Shown here one piece after another: positions 1 through 5,702 of a DNA stretch of 26,324 nucleotides (its first letter is position 1; each line of letters starts with the position of its first letter). The stretch comes from Collinsella aerofaciens (GTDB taxonomy: Bacteria > Actinomycetota > Coriobacteriia > Coriobacteriales > Coriobacteriaceae): contig NZ_JAQLDQ010000025.1 of the NCBI RefSeq assembly GCF_028209395.1, positions 1 through 26,324 on the forward strand. Reading direction: 5' to 3'. Made by a program: the position numbers and the translations under genes. The notes beneath the pieces are model-generated. The model was not told the origin of the DNA. It was given only the letters and a program-made list of their open reading frames with translations, and made no database searches.

Positions 1-141
1 CCGGTTCTCAAGGTGCACGCCTGGCGGCTGATCCGGTCCGACCGGGCCGCGCGGCAAGGAGATATATTGCCAGACCGCGAAGCCCTGTGGGTCGTCAATT
101 CCACTCTTCACAAGTCCTACACAACATATCGCTTTCTATAG
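1..141 (+). CDS. Possible 3' end of an unidentified + strand gene
   Basis: Frame 1 is open from the window edge to a TAG at 139-141, giving the last 46 residues of a possible protein ending ...YTTYRFL. The first twenty codons are rich in G or C at third positions, as in real genes here, but this fades toward the end. No domain is recognisable, the 5' part is outside the window, and another + frame is also open across this stretch. It would converge on the rplT operon. Treat it as tentative. Confidence 0.3.
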   Translation, partial: PVLKVHAWRLIRSDRAARQGDILPDREALWVVNSTLHKSYTTYRFL

Positions 142-173
142 CTAATAGAAAGACTGGTGCGGATCTTCCGCAC
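132..173. other. Two adjacent hairpins in the convergent intergenic region
   Basis: Two perfect inverted repeats lie side by side. CTTTCTAT at 132-139 pairs with ATAGAAAG at 145-152, and GTGCGGA at 157-163 pairs with TCCGCAC at 167-173. There is no U-tract directly after either, so they are not standard terminators, but they sit just past the TAG of the partial + strand frame and could protect or end its transcript. The rest of 174-273 shows nothing recognisable. Confidence 0.4.
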
Positions 174-273
174 GTATCAGATGATGACCCTTTGGTTTAG
201 AAATATATAGAGATCGGTCACCTGTAAGTGTCTATCTACCCGCGCTTTTAGCAATGTAAACCGCGCTTCAGAT

Positions 274-309
274 AAAAAGAGGGAGCGCCGCGCACAACGC
301 GACACTCCC
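274..309 (-). terminator. Rho-independent terminator of the infC-rpmI-rplT operon
   Basis: On the minus strand a fully paired 12-bp stem, including two G-U pairs, is formed by 309-298 and 292-281 with a 5-nt loop. It is followed by UCUUUUU (280-274). It lies about 20 bases after the rplT stop codon, the expected place for the end of the operon. Confidence 0.9.
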
Positions 310-330
310 CTAGCGATTCAAGAGAATCTA

Positions 331-690
331 TTAGGCCTCGAGAGCCTTCTTGGCAATGGCAGCCAGCTCGTTGAAGGACTCGATGTCCTCGTAAGCCATC
401 TGAGCCAGGACCTTGCGGTCGAGCTCGATGCCGGCAACCTTCAGGCCGTGCATGAACTGAGAGTAAGAGATGTCGTTCAGGCGAGCAGCAGCGTTGATAC
501 GGGTGATCCAGAGAGAACGGATCTCGCGCTTCTTGTTGCGGCGATCACGATACTGATACTGCAGGGAGTGCTGGACCTGCTCTTTAGCATGCTTGTAAGT
601 ACGCGAAGCGGCACCGTAGTAACCCTTCGCACGGTGCATAACGGTACGGCGCTTCTTCTTGGCGGCAACAGCGCGCTTAATACGTGCCAT
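331..690 (-). CDS. rplT: 50S ribosomal protein L20
   Basis: The 119-residue product has the family's usual length. It begins MARIKRAVAAKKKRRTV and contains the stretch AKGYYGAASRTYKHAKEQV and the C-terminal globular part with FMHGLKVAGIELDRK. L20 binds 23S rRNA early in assembly of the large subunit and in several bacteria represses its own operon by binding the mRNA leader. A GGAG Shine-Dalgarno lies about 10 bases before the ATG. It is the last gene of the infC-rpmI-rplT operon, followed by a strong terminator. The structured leader upstream of infC makes L20-mediated feedback plausible here, but this is inference. Confidence 0.98.
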   Translation of the reverse strand: MARIKRAVAAKKKRRTVMHRAKGYYGAASRTYKHAKEQVQHSLQYQYRDRRNKKREIRSLWITRINAAARLNDISYSQFMHGLKVAGIELDRKVLAQMAYEDIESFNELAAIAKKALEA

Positions 691-736
691 GTTCTATCAA
701 CTCCTAGACGGTAAAACGAAAAACGGGAACGCGAAC

Positions 737-928
737 TTAGGCGAGACGCGACTTGATGACCTTGCGGTCGGCAGCGGCGATCTCGGTCTCCTGACGGAAG
801 CCACGCTTACGCTTGGTGGACTTCTTGCTCAGGATGTGGCTCTTGAAAGCCTTGGCGCGCATAAGCTTGCCGGTACCAGTCTTGCGGAAACGCTTCTTGG
901 TGCCGCTGTGGGACTTCATCTTAGGCAT
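737..928 (-). CDS. rpmI: 50S ribosomal protein L35
   Basis: The 63-residue basic protein starts [20 protein letters not shown], the classic L35 N-terminus, and has family-typical length. It is a small structural protein of the large ribosomal subunit that folds around 23S rRNA. The start is supported by AAGGAG six bases upstream of the ATG. It sits between infC and rplT, with 32 bases to infC and 46 to rplT, the order conserved across most bacteria, and is almost certainly cotranscribed with both. Confidence 0.98.
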   Translation of the reverse strand: MPKMKSHSGTKKRFRKTGTGKLMRAKAFKSHILSKKSTKRKRGFRQETEIAAADRKVIKSRLA

Positions 929-960
929 GAAATACTCCTTAATCGGTTACAGAACACTAG

Positions 961-1515
961 TTACTTGCTATCGCTTGCCGCTTTATCCTCATCGAAGGCG
1001 CCCTTAATCGGGGCGAGCAGCATAAGCATGTTACGGCCTTCCATCTTAGGCTTGGACTCGACCGTAGCGTAAGGCTTGAGATCCTCGGCGAGACGCTCGA
1101 GAACGTTAAGGCCCTGCTCCGGGTGAGCCATCTCACGGCCGCGGAACATGATGGTGATCTTAACGCGTGCGCCCTTCTTGAGGAAACGCAGAACGTGGCC
1201 CTTCTTGGTCTCGTAGTCGCCAACGTCGATCTTGGGTCGGAACTTCATTTCCTTGACCTCGACCTTGGACTGGTTCTTACGAGCAGCCTTGGCCTTCATG
1301 GCCTGCTGGTACTTGAACTTACCGTAGTCCATGACCTTGCAGACCGGCGGCTCCGCGTTGGGAGCGATCTCGACCAGGTCGAGACCCTGATCGTCGGCGA
1401 CGCGCTGGGCATCGCGGATGGCGAACAGGCCGAGCTGAGAGCCATCGACGCCAATCAAACGACACGAAGATGCAGTGATCTCGTCGTTGATGCGGGTGTC
1501 ATCAGACTTAGCTAT
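961..1515 (-). CDS. infC: Translation initiation factor IF-3, likely AUA start
   Basis: The product matches IF-3 throughout. The N-domain begins TRINDEITASSCRLIGVDG, followed by the linker around DYGKFKYQQ, and the C-domain has VKEMKFRPKID and VKITIMFRGREMAHPEQG. IF-3 binds the 30S subunit, prevents subunit joining and checks the start codon and initiator tRNA. The start is unusual. The only upstream in-frame ATG (1530) immediately follows a T-run and has no Shine-Dalgarno; the GGAGGT motif instead lies just inside that frame at 1528-1523. Eight bases after this GGAGG comes an in-frame AUA (1515-1513), and no ATG, GTG or TTG occurs before the conserved RIN motif. infC is known for rare start codons (AUU in E. 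coli) that IF-3 uses for autoregulation. From AUA the protein is 184 residues; from 1530 it would be 189. Confidence 0.93.
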   Translation of the reverse strand: MAKSDDTRINDEITASSCRLIGVDGSQLGLFAIRDAQRVADDQGLDLVEIAPNAEPPVCKVMDYGKFKYQQAMKAKAARKNQSKVEVKEMKFRPKIDVGDYETKKGHVLRFLKKGARVKITIMFRGREMAHPEQGLNVLERLAEDLKPYATVESKPKMEGRNMLMLLAPIKGAFDEDKAASDSK

Positions 1516-1520
1516 TTTCC

Positions 1521-1528
1521 CTACCTCC
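1521..1528 (-). promoter_or_regulatory. infC Shine-Dalgarno that argues for the AUA start
   Basis: The minus strand reads GGAGGTAG at 1528-1521. It overlaps the G of the ATG at 1530-1528, so it cannot serve that ATG, but it is ideally spaced (8 bases from GGAGG) from the AUA at 1515. Confidence 0.7.
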
Positions 1529-1534
1529 ATTCAT

Positions 1535-1569
1535 AAAAAAATAACCCGGCGCTTCTCAGCAACCAGGTC
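1535..1569 (-). terminator. Attenuator-like terminator in the infC leader
   Basis: Minus-strand RNA 1569-1543 folds as GACCUGG pairing with CCGGGUU, continued by GCU-GAGA-AGC closed with a GNRA-type loop. A run of seven U (1541-1535) follows directly. This is a convincing intrinsic terminator ending only about 20 bases before the infC start region, so it should stop transcription before the operon unless disrupted. In Bacillus, L20 controls its operon by leader termination; the same logic is inferred here. A segment at 1616-1628 has GGUC and CAGC blocks complementary to the GACC and GCUG blocks of the terminator's 5' side and could act as an antiterminator. Confidence 0.72.
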
Positions 1570-1580
1570 GTACACATAGA

Positions 1581-1599
1581 CTTCCTCGATTTGAGGAAG
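1581..1599 (-). promoter_or_regulatory. Leader hairpin upstream of the infC attenuator
   Basis: A perfect 7-bp stem, CUUCCUC with GAGGAAG around a 5-nt loop, lies just 5' of the attenuator. A second hairpin, GGAACC with GGUUCC, lies farther upstream at 1664-1649. Together they make a structured leader of about 150 bases, a likely target for a ribosomal protein. No experimental family match can be claimed from sequence alone. Confidence 0.5.
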
Positions 1600-1732
1600 G
1601 GAATCTAAGTTGTATGACCAGTCAGCTGCTCATTGGCGCCAAAAGGTGGGAACCCTCAGGTTCCTCTTTAGGGCATTGCGGGAACAACGCCTTGCGAATA
1701 ATAACACGTACAGCGCGTTATCACATTACGTA

Positions 1733-1800
1733 CACGAAAAAGGGACCTTGACCCCCTTGAACGCTCGCTTGCATGTATGGTGCTCGAGGCGAGACTCGAA
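1733..1800 (-). repeat. Degenerate partial copy of the tRNA-Leu 3' end plus terminator
   Basis: This 68-base stretch is a direct repeat of 1916-1984 with only a few differences. On the minus strand it contains the last 23 bases of a tRNA, namely the T-arm part, acceptor 3' strand and CCA (1800-1778), then the same spacer and a GGG...CCC stem followed by UUUUU (1758-1737). The rest of the tRNA is missing: the match stops inside the T-arm. The acceptor strand reads CUCGAGC instead of CUCGGGC, so it may come from a diverged tandem tRNA copy. It could be a tRNA gene remnant or one side of an old attachment site. Confidence 0.7.
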
Positions 1801-1915
1801 GGGCCTTCGCTTCGCGAAGCCCCGGGCTTCGGGCGCGTGGCGCCCTCGCCACGCTCCGCTACAAACAGGCCACAGGCCTGTTTGCTTAACGCTTCGCGCG
1901 CTCACGCGAGTTCGG
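1801..1915. repeat. Palindrome-rich segment between the two tRNA-end copies
   Basis: This short spacer is packed with self-complementary blocks. They include GCTTCGCGAAGC, a GGGCGC/GCGCCC pair, and a perfect 10-bp hairpin CAAACAGGCC (1862-1871) with GGCCTGTTTG (1875-1884). No coding frame is credible. It may be a palindromic intergenic repeat or debris of a lost tRNA or element. Confidence 0.45.
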
Positions 1916-1919
1916 CACG

Positions 1920-1942
1920 AAAAAGGGGGCCGCAACCCCCTT
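1920..1942 (-). terminator. Terminator downstream of tRNA-Leu
   Basis: On the minus strand AAGGGGG (1942-1936) pairs with CCCCCUU (1929-1923) around a 6-nt loop and is followed by further U (to 1920). It lies about 20 bases after the encoded CCA end. Confidence 0.8.
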
Positions 1943-1961
1943 GAACGCTCACTTGCATGTA

Positions 1962-2048
1962 TGGTGCCCGAGGCGAGACTCGAACTCGCACGTTGTTGCC
2001 AACGGTGGATTTTGAGTCCACTGCGTCTGCCAATTCCGCCACTCGGGC
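1962..2048 (-). tRNA. tRNA-Leu (anticodon CAA)
   Basis: The minus strand from 2048 reads GCCCGAGUGGCGGAAUUGGC, a type II tRNA start. The 7-bp acceptor GCCCGAG pairs with CUCGGGC. The anticodon stem GUGGA/UCCAC encloses the loop CUCAAAA, so the anticodon is CAA and it reads UUG. A long variable arm (about CCGUUGGCAACAACGUG) and a T-arm with GUUCGAGUC follow. The discriminator is A (1965) and the CCA is genome-encoded (1964-1962). It has its own terminator and lies about 40 bases after the transglutaminase-like gene on the same strand. Confidence 0.95.
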
Positions 2049-2087
2049 ACGCAATGCGTGAGTTAGTTTATCACAGCTTTCTACCGA

Positions 2088-3521
2088 TTAGTCCGAAAAT
2101 GGAACTTCGAGCATTTCGATGAGTTCGACCGTGCGGAGCATCTCGCGCCGACGGCATCCGCGACCGTCGACCGAAGCCTCACCCATCTGGTTATCGTAAG
2201 GGTCCTCGCGCATGCCGTCGAAAGAGGGCTCAAACTCTGCCTGGAATCGATTGTTGGCCACCATACGCCACGGGTCGAGATTGCCAAAGTAGTGACGGCG
2301 GCGCCACTCCTCCCCCATCCTGCGAGCAGAAGATCCAAATGACACGTCGGCGTTGAGCCATCCGGTCTGCGGCGTATAGAACTCTGCCCAGTCGTGCGAC
2401 CCCACCGAATCGGGCGCAACATACAGGCCGCTCTGCCAACGGGCAGGCACGCCCGCGATACGGCACATGGTGATAAACGTGAGCGCCATAACGCCGCAAT
2501 CGCCGCGGAGCGAATGCGCGCAGTCATCGGCAATAGATCCCAAAAGCAAGTACGGCGGCTGATAGCGATAGTCGATGTACTGCGTCAGGTAATCATAGAT
2601 AGCACGGGCGCGATCGAGCGGATCCTCGAGCCCGTCAATGACACGGGCTGTCAGCTGCTGTAGATACGGCGTGAATGCAATGTGCGGACGGTCCTCGGAG
2701 GTGTCCACGGGCAGTGGCGTGTCCATGCAAGGATGCACCGGAAGCGCACCCCCATAGACATCACGATAAGCGGCATCAATTTGATAGCGATAGGTCACCG
2801 AGAATGAGCGCTCACTCGAAGAAGACCACGAGGCGGTACGCGCCGAAGCATTCGCGGGGGCAACAGCACCCTCCGGCGTCATATCGAGAACCTCGATATG
2901 AGACTGTTGACGACAGGCGGCGGCAACGGGTAGCCACGCGCGAACGGTCTCCCCTTCCAGAGCGCCGGGGACAGACACGGACGCTTTAAGCGTAATGACG
3001 CGAGCCAATCCGTTTTGTGACTCCATCTCCTTGAGCATCTCGTTGCGCAGTGCTATTCCGTCCGTAGAATCGGGCCGCATGCCGGGAACCTCTTTGGGAT
3101 ATACGCGAAGCGAATCGAGGAAGTTGTCGAGAACGAACAGTTCGCCATCGATAAAGCGCCAGTCAATACGCTTACGATTAATCAGGTCATCAAACTGCTC
3201 TTCGGTAAACTCAGGCCACTCCTCGCGAATCATCGCAATGGCCCGATCACGCGACACCGAAAAATGAAGCGGCGTCTCGAGCATGCGATACCGCTCTGCA
3301 CGAACACAAGCAGCCAGCGAAGGCTCAGGGTTCTGCTCCAAAAGGCGATCGCAGGCAGCAACAGCCTGCGTCAAATACCCGGCATCCTTAAGACGAAGAA
3401 TCTCGGGCGGTAGCCCAATATCGAGATGGCGAAAATCATCACTGCAAACATCAACAGAGCAGCCAACAGGACCCCCGTCAATAACCTTCCCATCCGAAGG
3501 CAGCACATCAATAACAGCCAT
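2088..3521 (-). CDS. Transglutaminase-like domain protein
   Basis: Counting from the start chosen here (477 residues), the C-terminal half carries the transglutaminase/protease triad: Cys342 in GDCGVMALTF, His376 in GSHDWAEFY and Asp392 in LNADVSFG. The roughly 300-residue N-terminal part includes a helical region and a beta-rich stretch typical of proteins that place this core after an unrelated N-domain. There is no signal peptide or membrane segment, so it is probably cytoplasmic. Bacterial members are mostly thiol hydrolases or peptidases of unknown substrate. I place the start at the ATG at 3521, which has GGAG six bases upstream. The ATG at 3557 (12 residues longer) overlaps the TACAAT -10 element and has no Shine-Dalgarno. 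It is a single gene between aldolase and tRNA-Leu. Confidence 0.85.
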   Translation of the reverse strand: MAVIDVLPSDGKVIDGGPVGCSVDVCSDDFRHLDIGLPPEILRLKDAGYLTQAVAACDRLLEQNPEPSLAACVRAERYRMLETPLHFSVSRDRAIAMIREEWPEFTEEQFDDLINRKRIDWRFIDGELFVLDNFLDSLRVYPKEVPGMRPDSTDGIALRNEMLKEMESQNGLARVITLKASVSVPGALEGETVRAWLPVAAACRQQSHIEVLDMTPEGAVAPANASARTASWSSSSERSFSVTYRYQIDAAYRDVYGGALPVHPCMDTPLPVDTSEDRPHIAFTPYLQQLTARVIDGLEDPLDRARAIYDYLTQYIDYRYQPPYLLLGSIADDCAHSLRGDCGVMALTFITMCRIAGVPARWQSGLYVAPDSVGSHDWAEFYTPQTGWLNADVSFGSSARRMGEEWRRRHYFGNLDPWRMVANNRFQAEFEPSFDGMREDPYDNQMGEASVDGRGCRRREMLRTVELIEMLEVPFSD

Positions 3522-3555
3522 ACCAAACTCCAAGTCATTAGAACGCTTGAAGCAC

Positions 3556-3585
3556 ATTGTAGCGAGATAAAAAAGAAAGCCCCAA
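3556..3585 (-). promoter_or_regulatory. Promoter of the transglutaminase-like gene
   Basis: On the minus strand TTGGGG (3585-3580) and TACAAT (3561-3556) are separated by 18 bases. Transcription would start near 3549, giving a leader of about 28 bases with a Shine-Dalgarno before the ATG at 3521. The promoter overlaps the terminator of the upstream transcript. Confidence 0.5.
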
Positions 3586-3595
3586 TAAAGGAGCT
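3568..3595 (-). terminator. Intrinsic terminator between fba and the transglutaminase-like gene
   Basis: Minus-strand AGCUCC (3595-3590) pairs with GGGGCU (3583-3578) around UUUAUU and is followed by UUCUUUUUUAU. It probably ends read-through from fba. The stem is short, so efficiency may be moderate. Confidence 0.6.
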
Positions 3596-3638
3596 CTCAA
3601 CACCGATAGACGATACCTCTAAAAATGAATTCAGACTT

Positions 3639-3813
3639 GTAACCCTGCGGCGTTAAACGAAGGAAGCCCCGTCCCCCGGAACTGTTTCCTTGGCGCGACT
3701 TCTGGCAAAGCCAGGAACTTTTTTATACAGCCCAGTAACCCTGCAGCGAGTTAACAAAGGAGGCCCCGTTTCCCCGGAGCTGATTCCGTCGCGCGACTTC
3801 TGGCGAAGCCAGG
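3639..3813. repeat. Two imperfect direct repeats of about 78 bp
   Basis: Copy A (3639-3715) and copy B (3735-3813) both begin GTAACCCTGC, continue through blocks such as GCCCCGT and CGCGACTTCTGGC, and end in GCCAGG. They differ at scattered positions and by small indels. The region has no credible coding frame. It looks like a tandemly copied intergenic element, with copy A more decayed and lacking the matching far arm of the large hairpin in copy B. Confidence 0.75.
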
Positions 3814-3851
3814 TGAGCGCGAGGGAACCAGCGTAGGGAAACGGGGCCTCC
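3753..3851 (-). terminator. Large palindromic element and probable fba terminator
   Basis: A perfect 16-bp stem joins 3851-3836 (GGAGGCCCCGTTTCCC on the minus strand) and 3774-3759. Inside it a second imperfect 16-bp pairing (GCTGATTCC... with ...GGAACCAGC) and a small CTGGC-GAA-GCCAG hairpin extend the fold, so nearly all 93 bases pair. On the minus strand the stem is followed by UUUGUU (3758-3753), 22 bases after the fba stop codon, so it could terminate fba. Its size and repeat nature suggest a REP- or MITE-like element used as a terminator. Confidence 0.6.
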
Positions 3852-3873
3852 GGCGGGAACGTTAAACCGCTAC

Positions 3874-4740
3874 TTACGCCTTGTTGACGGAGCCAAACTC
3901 CTCCATGAGCTCCTTGGTGCGGGCAACGATGTTGTCGCGACCAGGCTTGAGGAGCTTGCGGGGGTCAAAGCCCTTGCCCTGCTGATCCTTGCCAGCCTCG
4001 ATGTACTCGCGGACGCCCTTGGCGAAGACGAGCTGCAGGTCGGTGTTGACGTTGATCTTGGAGATGCCCAGGGAGATGGCCTTCTTGATCTGATCCTCGG
4101 GGATGCCGGTGCCACCGTGCAGGACGAGGGGCAGGTCGCCGGTCTGGGCCTTGATCTCGCCCAGACGCTCGAAGGAAAGGCCAGCCCAGTCGGCGGGGTA
4201 CACGCCGTGGATGTTGCCGATACCGCAGGCGAGGAAGTCGACGCCCAGGTCAGCGATCTGCTTGCACTCAGCAGGATCAGCGAGCTCGCCGCTGGAGGTC
4301 ACGCCGTCCTCGGTGCCGCCGATGCCGCCGACCTCGGCCTCGATGGACATGCCCTTGGAGTGGGCAAGCTCAACGAGCTCCTTGGTGCGGTCGAGGTTAA
4401 GCTGGAAGGTCTCCTCGTGAGAGCCGTCATACATGATGGACGTGAAGCCGGCCTCGATGCACTTGAAGCAGTCCTCGTAAGAACCGTGATCGAGGTGAAG
4501 GGCGACGGGAACGGTAACGCCCGTGGCCTCGACGGCAGCCTTGACCATGTCGGCGCAGACCTTGAAACCGCCCATCCACTTAGCGGCACCAGCGGTGCAC
4601 TGAAGGATCAGCGGAGACTTGGCCTCCTCGGCGGCCTGGAGAATAGCCAGGGTCCACTCGAGGTTGTTGGTGTTGAAGGCACCGAGACCGTACTTGCCGG
4701 CCTCGGCCTTCTTGAGCATGTCTGCTGCGTTGACGAGCAT
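3874..4740 (-). CDS. fba: Class II fructose-bisphosphate aldolase
   Basis: This zinc enzyme interconverts fructose 1,6-bisphosphate with dihydroxyacetone phosphate and glyceraldehyde 3-phosphate in glycolysis. The sequence shows the class II signatures: LGAFNTNNLEWTLAIL near the N-terminus, zinc-site HLDHGSYEDCFKCIEAGF, YDGSHEETFQLN, IEAEVGGIGGTEDG, a zinc-ligand region around GIGNIHGVYP, and LVLHGGTGIPEDQI followed by INVNTDLQ, which bind the substrate phosphate. The ATG at 4740 has AGGAGG nine bases upstream and gives 288 residues, the normal length. An in-frame ATG at 4836 would add 32 unconserved residues across the Shine-Dalgarno and is rejected. It is monocistronic or lies downstream of the MBL hydrolase. 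The strong Shine-Dalgarno and biased codons fit high expression. Confidence 0.96.
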   Translation of the reverse strand: MLVNAADMLKKAEAGKYGLGAFNTNNLEWTLAILQAAEEAKSPLILQCTAGAAKWMGGFKVCADMVKAAVEATGVTVPVALHLDHGSYEDCFKCIEAGFTSIMYDGSHEETFQLNLDRTKELVELAHSKGMSIEAEVGGIGGTEDGVTSSGELADPAECKQIADLGVDFLACGIGNIHGVYPADWAGLSFERLGEIKAQTGDLPLVLHGGTGIPEDQIKKAISLGISKINVNTDLQLVFAKGVREYIEAGKDQQGKGFDPRKLLKPGRDNIVARTKELMEEFGSVNKA

Positions 4741-4934
4741 AAAAGAAACCTCCTGTAAGGTTGCTCCGATAACGCCTGAGATTTTACCACGGCGCACCCG
4801 AGCATAAACGTTCGTTTGTTCACGAATATCGTCCAAACAGACTTTTTTGACCGTTTGCCCTACGGAATCGACCCGTTGGGGAAAAATAGCTTGACGTCTG
4901 GACGCTTCTCGTGCTTCAAAAGCCGACCATTAAG

Positions 4935-5618
4935 CTACATCTGCATGAAAGGGTTCTGTATGAGCTCGCGTGCCATGGTGGTCGAATCGCCATGGCCGGT
5001 TAGGCAAACGGTATCGGGCGGAAGAAGCCGGGCGAGCTTGGAGAGCGAGCGCAGAATAGCCGCCCCATCTCCTCCAGAAAGATCGGTGCGGCCGTGCCCA
5101 CCCGGAAACAGGGTGTCGCCCACAAAGGCAATGTTCCCCTGCTCGGTGGCAGCAAACAAGACGATCCCGCCCGGCGTATGCCCCGGCGTCTCGATCACCT
5201 GCAGGCAGATATCGCCCACCTCGATAGCATCGCCCTCGGCGAGCAGGCGCGTCGGCTCCCCGGGGTCGGGCGTCTCAATGCCCCACATAGCTCGCTGCTC
5301 CTCGATGTTCGCATGCGGCACCGTCACATCCTTAGCACACAGCTCATACTGGCAGCCCTCGCCAACGGTGGTTCGCACGCCGGCAACACCACCAACATGA
5401 TCGGCATGGCCATGAGTGCATACGGCGCCAAGCACGCGTACGCCGGGATGCTCGGCTCGAATATGCTCCACCAAACGCTCGCCTTCCCATGCGGGATCGA
5501 TAATCACGCACTCATTGTCCGAAATAACAGCATAGCTATTGGTCTGAATGGGACCGTTTACGAGCGTCTCGATCTCGACCGATCCCTTGGGAGTTAAATC
5601 CAAGGACACAGCACTCAT
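4935..5618 (-). CDS. MBL-fold metallo-hydrolase (glyoxalase II-like)
   Basis: The 227-residue protein has the metallo-beta-lactamase metal site: THGHADHVGG (HxHxDH at 69-74), then ETPGHTPGG for the next histidine, FVGDTLF for the bridging aspartate and LTGHGDST for the last histidine. This matches the short glyoxalase II-like group of cytoplasmic thioester hydrolases, but it lacks the long C-terminal glutathione-binding domain of true GloB, so the substrate is unknown. The ATG at 5618 follows a GAGAGG motif. It lies 84 bases after rel on the same strand. A recJ, rel, MBL-hydrolase order is familiar from many Gram-positive genomes, supporting cotranscription. Confidence 0.88.
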   Translation of the reverse strand: MSAVSLDLTPKGSVEIETLVNGPIQTNSYAVISDNECVIIDPAWEGERLVEHIRAEHPGVRVLGAVCTHGHADHVGGVAGVRTTVGEGCQYELCAKDVTVPHANIEEQRAMWGIETPDPGEPTRLLAEGDAIEVGDICLQVIETPGHTPGGIVLFAATEQGNIAFVGDTLFPGGHGRTDLSGGDGAAILRSLSKLARLLPPDTVCLTGHGDSTTMARELIQNPFMQM

Positions 5619-5702
5619 GCCCCTCTCCTCTCTATAGAACTCGAGGCATCAAACGATGCCTCGAGTGTAGCGAATATCGATAATGTGGCACGTTCGTCGC
5701 GA

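Noticed and set aside
1610..2122. 170-residue frame on the + strand across the infC leader and tRNA
   Set aside because: It spans a tRNA gene, repeats and two terminators on the opposite strand.
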